48,296 nucleotides of DNA. Source: an uncultured Bacilli bacterium. Lineage in GTDB: Bacteria; Bacillota_I; Bacilli_A; RF39; UBA660. The position numbers were made by a program, and so were the translations under genes. The stretch spans positions 1-48,296 of the forward strand of contig CALVJB010000005.1 in assembly GCA_944332025.1 (NCBI GenBank), written 5' to 3'. Of the stretch, positions 9,900 to 15,962 are shown piece after piece (the first letter of the stretch is position 1; each line of letters starts with the position of its first letter). Below the pieces are notes generated by a model. It ran no database searches, had not been told where the DNA came from, and was given only the letters and a program-made list of their open reading frames with translations.

Positions 9900-10367
9900 C
9901 TACCAACGATAATGTGCATAAGCCTTATTAGCTTCTGCCATTCTGTGGGTATCTTCACGTTTTTTAACAGCAGCACCTGTTCCATTAGATGCATCTATAA
10001 TTTCATTAGCTAAATTATCAGCCATTCCACGTCCTCCACGTTTTCTAGAAAAACCAACTAACCAACGTAATGCTAAAGCTTCAGCTCTAGCTGGAGTAAC
10101 TTCTTGAGGAACTTGATAATTAGCACCACCTACTCTTCTAGATTTAACTTCTAAAAGAGGTTTAATATTTTCCATCGCTTGATTAAAAGTCTCTAATGAA
10201 TCTTTACCAGTCTTTTCTTTAACGATATTAAAAGCATCATAAACGATAGTTTGAGCAACACCTTTTTTACCATCAAGCATAACTGTATTAATTAGTTTAG
10301 CAACAGTCTTAGACTTATATATAGGATCTGGTAAAATATCTCTTTTAACAGCACGTCTTTTACGCAT
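9900..10367 (-). CDS. rpsG: 30S ribosomal protein S7
   Basis: S7 nucleates assembly of the 30S head by binding the 3' major domain of 16S rRNA. It is a 155-aa basic protein with the family start MRKRRAVKR and the ANYQVPQEV and [11 protein letters not shown] segments. AGGAGG precedes the ATG. It follows rpsL and precedes fusA in the canonical str order. Confidence 0.99.
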   Translation of the reverse strand: MRKRRAVKRDILPDPIYKSKTVAKLINTVMLDGKKGVAQTIVYDAFNIVKEKTGKDSLETFNQAMENIKPLLEVKSRRVGGANYQVPQEVTPARAEALALRWLVGFSRKRGGRGMADNLANEIIDASNGTGAAVKKREDTHRMAEANKAYAHYRW

Positions 10368-10398
10368 AATTTATCCTCCTTCCGATTTCTTTTACATA

Positions 10399-10812
10399 TT
10401 AATTCTTAGGTCTTTTAGCCCCGTATTTACTACGGCCTTGTTTTCTATCTTTAACTCCCGCTGTATCTAGTGCGCCACGAATAATATGATAACGAACTCC
10501 GATTAAGTCCTTAACACGTCCACCACGAACTAATACAACACTATGCTCTTGTAAGTTATGTCCAATACCAGGAATGTATGTATCTACTTCCTTACCATTA
10601 CTTAATCTAACACGAGCATACTTACGTAAAGCTGAGTTTGGTTTCTTAGGTGTCTTAGTACCAACACGAGTACATACACCACGTTTTTGAGGAGATGGAT
10701 TATTAGTTTGTTTTCTTCTGATTGTATTAACTCCTACTAAAAGCACTGGTGCTTTACTCTTACGAACTTTCTTTCCTCTACCTTTATGTACTAATTGATT
10801 TACTGTAGGCAT
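10399..10812 (-). CDS. rpsL: 30S ribosomal protein S12
   Basis: S12 lies at the decoding centre and affects fidelity. The 137-aa protein has the universally conserved [13 protein letters not shown] and the [16 protein letters not shown] loop. Lysine is present at the classical streptomycin-site position in KKPNSALRK, so the sequence looks streptomycin-sensitive, by comparison with the family. It heads the str operon, with a consensus promoter and a small hairpin in its leader. Confidence 0.99.
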   Translation of the reverse strand: MPTVNQLVHKGRGKKVRKSKAPVLLVGVNTIRRKQTNNPSPQKRGVCTRVGTKTPKKPNSALRKYARVRLSNGKEVDTYIPGIGHNLQEHSVVLVRGGRVKDLIGVRYHIIRGALDTAGVKDRKQGRSKYGAKRPKN

Positions 10813-10874
10813 TGTAATTTCTCGCTCCTTTCTTTACACATATCCAGGTGTATCATATTTACTTTTAAATAAAA

Positions 10875-10891
10875 TTTTGCCCATGGCAAAA
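10875..10891 (-). promoter_or_regulatory. Leader hairpin upstream of rpsL
   Basis: Perfect TTTTGCC-(3)-GGCAAAA inverted repeat, 22-37 bases after the predicted transcription start and followed on the minus strand by ATTTTATTT. It could be an attenuator or a protein-binding site for the str operon; its role is inferred only from position. Confidence 0.4.
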
Positions 10892-10913
10892 CTAAATTTA
10901 AATCAGCATACTT

Positions 10914-10942
10914 AATATAGCATCAAGATGTACCATTGTCAA
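10914..10942 (-). promoter_or_regulatory. str operon promoter
   Basis: Minus strand TTGACA (10937-10942), a 17-base spacer ending in TGC, and TATATT (10914-10919): a consensus -35 with an extended -10. The leader to rpsL is about 95 bases. Confidence 0.8.
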
Positions 10943-10956
10943 TACATTTTCAAAAA

Positions 10957-11400
10957 TTATTTATCATAACTAGATTTATATTTAATTTTCTTTTTGCTTT
11001 CCCTATTATTAATAACATCATCTAACATATCATTAAGAGCATCCCATTCTAAAGAAGAAAGTTCCATCTCCATAGCTTTTCTTAAAAATAATCTAGCATT
11101 TCTATTTTCCATTAAATATTTATTATATTCACTATACCCTTTAGTAGCATTTGCCATATCATAGAAAGAATTAACTTGGTTTTCCGGAATATTTAAATAT
11201 TCTATTAGACCACTTAAAATATTACCTTTAACAGGAGCATATCTATTACCTCTTTCAATATCACTCAAATACATTGGAGATATATGCAAATTTTTAGCAA
11301 GTCCTCTCACAGAAACACCTTGTTCCTCCCTTTGTTTTCTTATACACTTTCCAAAAGTATATTTATCATAAGTAAGTGGATCTATCTTATTAAAATCCAT
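10957..11400 (-). CDS. XRE-family helix-turn-helix regulator behind the DGR reverse transcriptase
   Basis: The N-terminal 75 residues form an XRE/Cro helix-turn-helix (FGKCIRKQREEQGVSVRGLA, then ISPMYLSDIERGNR). The C-terminal 70 residues are helical and of unknown type (NARLFLRKAMEMELSSLEW). The start at 11400 (MDFNKI) follows GGGGTGA at the right distance; the longer frame to 11436 has no ribosome site. It is in the same direction as the RT and a small membrane protein, with gaps of 65 and 29 bases. It could belong to the retroelement transcript and regulate it, or be an unrelated neighbour. Confidence 0.85.
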   Translation of the reverse strand: MDFNKIDPLTYDKYTFGKCIRKQREEQGVSVRGLAKNLHISPMYLSDIERGNRYAPVKGNILSGLIEYLNIPENQVNSFYDMANATKGYSEYNKYLMENRNARLFLRKAMEMELSSLEWDALNDMLDDVINNRESKKKIKYKSSYDK

Positions 11401-11465
11401 TAAATCACCCCCAAAATTATTAGAATTATTATACATAAAGCAAATAATTTTTACAATCTAAATCA

Positions 11466-11837
11466 TTACTTTTTATTTATTTTTTTCTTTATTATTCCTT
11501 CTATTATAAATACCGCCTCTAAAATAGCTAAAAAGATTAACATAGACCTAAGAAATGCATAAACAAATGAATACAACTGAAAATTTTCAATATCACTCAA
11601 GTTAGAAAAAAAATGTAATAATATAAATATACCTGTAAAAACAAAAGTTATAGTTTTATACTTCAGAGCATATGGAAAAATATTATCATTAACTAAATAT
11701 AAAGTGCCTGCTAACAAAATGATATAGAGATTAAACTCAACAATAACCATAGTAGAAGGTCCAAAAACAAATACCACATACCATATAATCGCTATATTAA
11801 TAAGTAAAATTCCCCTAGATTTTTCATATATATCCAT
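11466..11837 (-). CDS. Small integral membrane protein (123 aa) directly downstream of the RT
   Basis: Three to four hydrophobic helices (about residues 9-27, 32-48, 58-72 and 90-112) and a lysine-rich cytoplasmic tail (KKKINKK). I do not recognise a family. The start at 11837 (MDIYEK) follows GAGGG. It begins 29 bases after the RT stop on the same strand, so it is probably on the RT transcript. A link to display of the diversified protein is conceivable but unsupported by sequence. Confidence 0.7.
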   Translation of the reverse strand: MDIYEKSRGILLINIAIIWYVVFVFGPSTMVIVEFNLYIILLAGTLYLVNDNIFPYALKYKTITFVFTGIFILLHFFSNLSDIENFQLYSFVYAFLRSMLIFLAILEAVFIIEGIIKKKINKK

Positions 11838-11866
11838 AAAGACTACCCTCTTTCGCAAATGATATA

Positions 11867-12931
11867 CTATAATATTCTCCCATAAGCATCCTCCTGGGGT
11901 TTCTTTAAGTATTCTTTAAAAAGTATTTTATTATACATATTCATTTGTAATTTATAACACTTACCATGAGAACTATGTCCTAACCAAGAATTCCATTCAA
12001 GCACTGTCTTATCTAAGTCAAGAAGACCTCTTTCATAAAGTAGATTCCAACGTCTTACTTTTCTTTTAATCTTTTTAATACTTCTTTTCCTAAGTAATCT
12101 ATAACTCTCATATATCCTAAATCCACAGAAATCGAGTCCCATCTTATTAGGATAATATCTACTCTTATTGTTAAGTTCTAAATGAAGTCTTGTCTCTACA
12201 TATTTCTCTACTTCCTTAAGAACATTCCTAGCTTCTTCCCTACTCCTAACAAACATAATAAAGTCATCCATATATCTTACATAATATTTAACTTTAAGTA
12301 CTTCTTTAACATAATGATCAAGTTCATTCATATAAATATTGGCAAAAAACTGTGAAGTATAATTACCAATAGGAAGACCTACTTCTTCACCATCATTATA
12401 TATAAATTCATAAGTCAAAGCCAAGAGTTTATCATCTCTAATAAATCTCTTTAAGATATTATATAAGATATCTTTATCTATATTATAAAAGAATCCCTTA
12501 ATATCACATTTAACAATATAATAAGTACCATATTTATTTTTCATCTTCTGCATATACTCTTGAGCTCTATCAACCGCTTTATGAGTCCCTTTACCTTCAA
12601 TACAAGCATAAGAATCATTAATAAAACGAGGAACAACATAAGGTTTAATAAATTCATGAATATACCACTGATGAACAATTCTATCCACATAAGGTAATGC
12701 TCTTATAACTCTTTCTTTAGGTTCATATATTTTAAAAGTTCTATATTTACCCATTTTATATGTACCATTCCTTAACTTCTTATAAAGATTAACTATATTA
12801 GACTCTAAATCTATATCAAACTTTAATACTTCCCTAGAATATCTCTTAGTCTTACTAGCACGTTCATGAGCATCAAGCAAGGCTTCAATAGTTAAATGTT
12901 TATCAAAAGCATTTCTTATCGTGTGAGGCAT
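11867..12931 (-). CDS. Diversity-generating retroelement reverse transcriptase
   Basis: The RT copies the template-repeat RNA into cDNA with errors opposite adenine; the cDNA then replaces the variable repeat of the target gene. The 354-aa protein has the RT fold: catalytic KCDIKGFFYNID near residues 141-152 (motif A), YMDD at 220-223 (motif C), and GLPIGNYTSQ at about 185-194. The last carries the Ser-Gln typical of DGR RTs and related to group II intron enzymes. There is no endonuclease or maturase domain, and the length is in the normal DGR range. Its start overlaps the accessory gene by 16 bases. TR3 and the target VR differ only at adenines, which is independent evidence that this class of enzyme has acted here. 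Confidence 0.96.
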   Translation of the reverse strand: MPHTIRNAFDKHLTIEALLDAHERASKTKRYSREVLKFDIDLESNIVNLYKKLRNGTYKMGKYRTFKIYEPKERVIRALPYVDRIVHQWYIHEFIKPYVVPRFINDSYACIEGKGTHKAVDRAQEYMQKMKNKYGTYYIVKCDIKGFFYNIDKDILYNILKRFIRDDKLLALTYEFIYNDGEEVGLPIGNYTSQFFANIYMNELDHYVKEVLKVKYYVRYMDDFIMFVRSREEARNVLKEVEKYVETRLHLELNNKSRYYPNKMGLDFCGFRIYESYRLLRKRSIKKIKRKVRRWNLLYERGLLDLDKTVLEWNSWLGHSSHGKCYKLQMNMYNKILFKEYLKKPQEDAYGRIL

Positions 12932-13272
12932 GATCTAATCCATCCTCCATTAAGATTAGAAATATTAGTAATCTTCTTACTCCAAGCCGTATAATTTTTA
13001 GAATTAATATATTTCTTCTTATGAGAAACTCTAATTAAAACTTTAACTATCTTAAGATTAGCATCAAGTTCATTTAAATATGAAAGTCTTTTTTTCTTAT
13101 CATATTCTTTCTGAGCATAAATAATATCCTTAAGTCCATCATAAGTAGAATTTTTAATATCTTGAGCTAAAGAAAACCGTTCACTCTTAGGATATTTTAA
13201 AAGTATTGTAAGAGTATAATAAATAAGCTCTACATATTGTTTATAAATAACTAGTCCCTCTAAATCATCCAT
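12916..13272 (-). CDS. avd: Avd-like DGR accessory protein (four-helix bundle)
   Basis: In studied DGRs, Avd forms a basic pentamer that binds the RT and the template RNA and is needed for mutagenic cDNA synthesis. This 118-aa protein has the family layout: an N-terminal helix; PKSERFSLAQDIKNSTYDGL; a long Lys/Leu helix (DANLKIVKVLIRVSHKKKYI); and the C-terminal KITNISNLNGGWIRS. It is rich in lysine, as expected for an RNA binder. ATG 13272 is chosen because GGAGG lies 8 bases upstream; the longer frame begins at TTG inside that site. It lies between the template array and the RT, the usual order. Confidence 0.88.
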   Translation of the reverse strand: MDDLEGLVIYKQYVELIYYTLTILLKYPKSERFSLAQDIKNSTYDGLKDIIYAQKEYDKKKRLSYLNELDANLKIVKVLIRVSHKKKYINSKNYTAWSKKITNISNLNGGWIRSCLTR

Positions 13273-13438
13273 ATAGTCGCCCTCCAAAATGCATTTTTTT
13301 CTAACATTCGTTAATCTACTAGTCAGAAAAAAAGTTACTTCTTTTTTTTATTTGCATATGCAAAAAGGAAAAACTTTCTATGATATATATTTTTTATTAT
13401 ATCCATAATAACTTAAATATCTCTTACATCATAGTTCT

Positions 13439-13549
13439 CATCACGAGGCGGAACGAGTTGGTACTGTTAGGACTACCTGTAATGTTAGTATTGTTGAAGT
13501 TGAATACACCTGCATTAGTATTATTATTATAACCACCGCCGCGCACTAG
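13439..13549 (-). repeat. DGR template repeat TR1
   Basis: Bounded by the conserved edges CATCACGAGGCGGAACGAG and CCGCCGCGC. Read in the minus direction it encodes RGGGYNNNTNAGVFNFN, then NTNITGSPNSTN and SFRLVM. Most mutable codons are AAY or ACN, the hallmark of a template poised for A-directed change. At non-A positions it differs from TR3 and from the local VR (for example the ITGSP segment), so it should serve a different target. Confidence 0.85.
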
Positions 13550-13590
13550 CTACAAAAAACAAAAAACAATTATTAAGTTTCTCCCTCTAC

Positions 13591-13619
13591 AAAATAACAT
13601 AAATATCAAAACAGTACAA
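13591..13619 (-). promoter_or_regulatory. Promoter-like box upstream of TR1
   Basis: Minus strand TTGTAC, 17 bases, then TATTTT with a TGT extension, about 40 bases before the TR1 edge. The identical arrangement recurs upstream of TR2 (13940-13968) and TR3 (14267-14295). Confidence 0.5.
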
Positions 13620-13788
13620 TATTTATTTAAATTTAATTATAAACTATTATTTTCTAGTATTCGTAAAACTACTAACTAGAAAAAAATTACTTCATTTTTT
13701 TATTCATAATGAATTGGAAAAAACTCTCTATGACATATATTTTTTATTATATCTATAATAACTTAAATAATCATCACATCATAGTTCT

Positions 13789-13899
13789 CATCACGAGGCG
13801 GAACGAGTTGTTAGTGTTAGCACTTCCAAGATTGTTAGTACGGTTGAAGTTGAATACACCTGCATTAGTGTCATTGTTATAGTTACCGCCGCGCACTAG
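13789..13899 (-). repeat. DGR template repeat TR2
   Basis: Same edges as TR1. The sense reading is RGGNYNNDTNAGVFNFN followed by RTNNLGSANTNNSFRLVM. It is closest to TR1 in its 5' flank, sharing the CTAGCTACAAAAAAC-type edge, but has its own non-A differences in the core. No VR matching it lies in this window. Confidence 0.85.
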
Positions 13900-13939
13900 C
13901 TACAAAAAACAAAAAACAGTTATTAAGTCTTCCCCTTAC

Positions 13940-13968
13940 AAAATAACATAAATATCAAAACAGTACAA
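13940..13968 (-). promoter_or_regulatory. Promoter-like box upstream of TR2
   Basis: Minus strand TTGTAC (13963-13968), 17-base spacer, TATTTT (13940-13945) with TGT extension; same placement as for TR1. Confidence 0.5.
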
Positions 13969-14120
13969 TAATCAAATAAAAAATTCTAGTATTCGTTACC
14001 TACTAACTAGAAAAATATTACTTCATTCTTTTATTCATAAATGAATTGGAAAAAACTCTCTATGATATATATTTTTTATTATATCTATAATAACTTAAAT
14101 ATCTCTTACATCATAGTTCT

Positions 14121-14232
14121 CATCACGAGGCGGAACGAGTTGTTACTATTAGCATTACCAAAATTCCAGGTATTGAAGTTGAACACACCCGCAGTAGTAG
14201 TATTAGTATAGTTACCGCCGCGCACCAACCAG
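14121..14232 (-). repeat. DGR template repeat TR3, cognate template of the local VR
   Basis: Aligned without gaps to the target VR at a constant offset of 1850 bases. Over 14121-14224 there are 11 mismatches, all at coding-strand A of the TR (8 A to G, 2 A to T, 1 A to C). That is 11 of 26 adenines changed and none of the 78 other positions. A single non-A difference (coding G to T) lies just outside, at 14225/16075. The sense reading is RGGNYTNTTTAGVFNFN, then TWNFGNANSNNSFRLVM. This proves the TR/VR pairing from sequence alone. Confidence 0.97.
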
Positions 14233-14266
14233 TAAAAAAATAATACAATTAAGTTTCTCCCTCTAC

Positions 14267-14295
14267 AAAATAACACAAATATCAAAACAGTACAA
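14267..14295 (-). promoter_or_regulatory. Promoter-like box upstream of TR3
   Basis: Minus strand TTGTAC (14290-14295), 17-base spacer, TATTTT (14267-14272) with TGT extension. Confidence 0.5.
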
Positions 14296-14461
14296 TATAT
14301 ATTTAAAATAATTATAAACCATTATTTTCTAGTATTCGTTATCTACTAACTAGAAAAATATTACTTCATTTTTTACTCATAATGAATCGGAAAAAACTCT
14401 CTATGATATATATTTTTTATTATATCCATAATAACTTAAATATCTCTTACATCATAGTTCT

Positions 14462-14579
14462 CATCACGAGGCGGAACGAGTTATCGTTGTTAGCACCTCC
14501 AGTAATGCCGTTATTGTTGAAATAGAATACACCAGCAATTGCACTAGAAGAATTATAGCCACCGCCGCGTACCAACCAA
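14462..14579 (-). repeat. DGR template repeat TR4
   Basis: Same edges as the other TRs. The sense reading is RGGGYNSSSAIAGVFYF, then NNNGITGGANNDNSFRLVM. The core is two codons longer than TR3 and differs at non-A positions, so it is not the template of the local VR. Its upstream promoter-like region is unlike that of TR1-TR3 and follows a terminator hairpin. Confidence 0.83.
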
Positions 14580-14629
14580 CAAAAAAAAGAAAAGGCATAT
14601 TAAGTTTCTCCCACTATAAAACTATCATT

Positions 14630-14661
14630 AAAAACAACAAAAAGCAAGGGAAAAGCCTTGC
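14630..14661 (-). terminator. Intrinsic terminator between the fifth copy and TR4
   Basis: Read on the minus strand: GCAAGG-(6)-CCTTGC followed by a T-rich tract. It would stop transcripts entering from the direction of the fifth copy, isolating TR4-TR1. Confidence 0.75.
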
Positions 14662-14785
14662 CTATGACTACTGATATTCGCCCAAATAAACTACTAACCA
14701 TCATCATATATATAAGTTCACTTATAAAAGTAGGAATTAAATCTCTAGGATATTAATTTTTTATTATATACATAATAACTTAAAT

Positions 14786-14915
14786 TACGATTATATCGTA
14801 GTCATGCTCATCACGAGGCGGAACGAGCTATACGAGCATCAAAACAAAATAGAGCAACAAAGAACACTGTCGAAAGCAAACAAAAAAAAAGCATCACCGC
14901 CGCGCAACAACCAAG
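14786..14915 (-). repeat. Fifth TR/VR-like copy, decayed, with recipient-type hairpin
   Basis: It has the conserved edges (14809-14827 and about 14896-14904), but its core is not Asn-rich. Read in the minus direction it is T-rich, with an in-frame TGA and no upstream start. The flank matches the VR rather than the TRs: GTCATGCT against GTCACGCT next to the edge, and WLLRGG rather than LVRGG. A TACGAT-(3)-ATCGTA hairpin (14786-14800) ends exactly 8 bases from the edge, as at the true VR. I read it as a relic recipient; a non-standard template is the alternative. Confidence 0.6.
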
Positions 14916-15069
14916 CTATAAAAGCACAATATACGAGCGAACAAATCCACCTAAAACAAAATGGACATATGACTTAATCCCTATCATCTATTTATAGATG
15001 ACATAGTGATTGTACAAAAATACAAATTAAATAACAATGGGAGTTTTTTCCAATTTTACTAATGATTAA

Positions 15070-15080
15070 TGTGATATAAT
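15070..15080 (+). promoter_or_regulatory. Extended -10 promoter of the flavoredoxin gene
   Basis: TGTGA directly before TATAAT (15075-15080), about 20 bases ahead of the ATG at 15101 and its AAAGGAG site. No clear -35. Confidence 0.55.
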
Positions 15081-15100
15081 AAAAATGAAAGGAGTATACA

Positions 15101-15762
15101 ATGGATGTAAATGTTTTAAATGAAATATCATATGGTATGTATATAATTACTACAAAAGTGAAAAATAAAAATGTAGGATGCCTTATCAGTACAGTAACAC
15201 AAATAACTTCAAAATCACCTATAATTTCAGTAAGTATAAACAAAGAAAACTATACAAATAAAATTTTAAAGGAAACAAAAAATGTGCAATTTCTATTTTA
15301 ACAGAAGAAGCAGATCAAAAACTTATATCAACATTTGGATATTTTTCATCAAAGGATATAGACAAGTTTAAAGATGTAAAATGGAAAGAAATAGATAGTT
15401 TACCAATAGTATTAGAAAAAACATGTGGATATATAATAGGAGAAGTTATAAATATAATAGATGTTAATACTCATGACATATTCTTAATAAAAGTAAAAGA
15501 AACAAAAAAAGTAGAAAACAAAAAACCAATGACATATAAATATTATCATGAAGTATTGAAAGGAAAAACATCGTCTAAAGCACCTACATATAACATAATT
15601 GAAGAAAAGGAGAATCAAATGAAAAAAGGCAAAAGATATAAATGTACAATTTGTGGATACATTTACGATGATGAAAAAGAAAAAATCAAATTTGAAGATT
15701 TACCTAATGACTGGAAATGTCCAATATGTGGTGTAGGTAAAGATAAATTTATTGAAATATAA
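15101..15762 (+). pseudogene. Flavin reductase-rubredoxin fusion (Hrb-like) with a -1 frameshift
   Basis: Two frames together encode one 220-aa protein: an N-terminal flavin-reductase-like (flavoredoxin) FMN domain and a C-terminal rubredoxin with [10 protein letters not shown] and [14 protein letters not shown], the four iron ligands. Such fusions (high-molecular-weight rubredoxins) pass electrons to flavodiiron proteins that reduce oxygen or NO in anaerobes. Frame 1 stops at 15301; the rest continues in the -1 frame from the A6 run at 15277-15282. One extra A would restore the reading ...[16 protein letters not shown]. The site reads A-AAA-AAT in frame, a textbook -1 slippery heptamer. Mutation, assembly error, phase variation or programmed slippage all remain possible. 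It lies opposite in strand to the DGR parts around it. Confidence 0.85.
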
Positions 15763-15765
15763 TAA

Positions 15766-15799
15766 AGCCCGGGACTTATCAAAAGATAAGCCCCGGGCT
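15766..15799 (+). terminator. Hairpin terminator of the flavoredoxin gene
   Basis: AGCCCGGG-A-CTTATC / GATAAG-CC-CCGGGCT stem with an AAAA loop, directly after the rubredoxin stop. The following T tract is weak. Confidence 0.7.
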
Positions 15800-15830
15800 A
15801 TTTACTACTTCTTTTCCAAAAATCAAAAAT

Positions 15831-15870
15831 TCAAAAAAACGCCTTGGTGCAAAAAAGAGGGCACCAAGGC
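15831..15870 (-). terminator. Intrinsic terminator of the DGR target gene
   Basis: Read on the minus strand: a perfect 10-bp stem GCCTTGGTGC/GCACCAAGGC with a 10-base loop, then G and seven T residues, about 80 bases after the target stop codon. Confidence 0.9.
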
Positions 15871-15946
15871 TAATCATCTCGAATAATTCGACAATATTCT
15901 TTCTTTCTCTATTTTTACCATCTTATTTTGTTGAGTGCCAAAGAGT

Positions 15947-15962
15947 TAGTCCTTACGGACTA
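15947..15962 (-). promoter_or_regulatory. VR-proximal hairpin (recipient-side element)
   Basis: TAGTCC-GTAA-GGACTA on the minus strand, a 6-bp stem with a four-base loop that contains the TAA stop of the target gene. It ends 8 bases from the conserved VR edge. In the Bordetella phage DGR a hairpin/cruciform at this position promotes homing. A hairpin of different sequence but identical spacing occurs at the fifth copy; none occurs at TR1-TR4. Confidence 0.8.

Larger units (their letters stand above)
13299..14640 (-). repeat. Tandem array of four DGR template-repeat units (period about 340 bp)
   Basis: Four units with starts of the conserved 19-base TR edge at 13439, 13789, 14121 and 14462 (spacings 350, 332, 341). 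Each carries, in plus-strand order: a TTCTAGT/ACTAGAA-type inverted repeat; a short palindrome; a conserved AT-rich block with an internal TTATTA/TAATAA stem; the TR; and (units 1-3) a promoter-like box. No open reading frame spans the array. The only coding-like parts are the TRs themselves, which in the minus direction read as lectin-fold C-termini with Asn-rich cores. This is the non-coding part of the retroelement and fills most of the gap between Avd and the flavoredoxin gene. Confidence 0.9.

Noticed and set aside
11867-12931. Group II intron or retron reverse transcriptase
   Set aside because: No maturase or endonuclease domain, no intron RNA domains V/VI nearby, no retron msr/msd; the Avd neighbour and A-specific TR/VR differences point to a DGR.
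13439-14579. TRs as broken 3' ends of lost target genes
   Set aside because: No coding sequence leads into any of TR1-TR4, they lack the recipient hairpin, and TR3 is the adenine-rich ancestor-type partner of the VR. Template function fits better.
13299-14915. Repeats that could suggest a CRISPR array
   Set aside because: The period is 330-350 bp, conserved blocks are longer than 100 bp, and the variable parts encode Asn-rich lectin cores; no cas genes. They are DGR templates.
14992-15243. 83-aa open frame on the minus strand
   Set aside because: Antisense to the conserved flavoredoxin domain, with no ribosome site or family features; a shadow frame.
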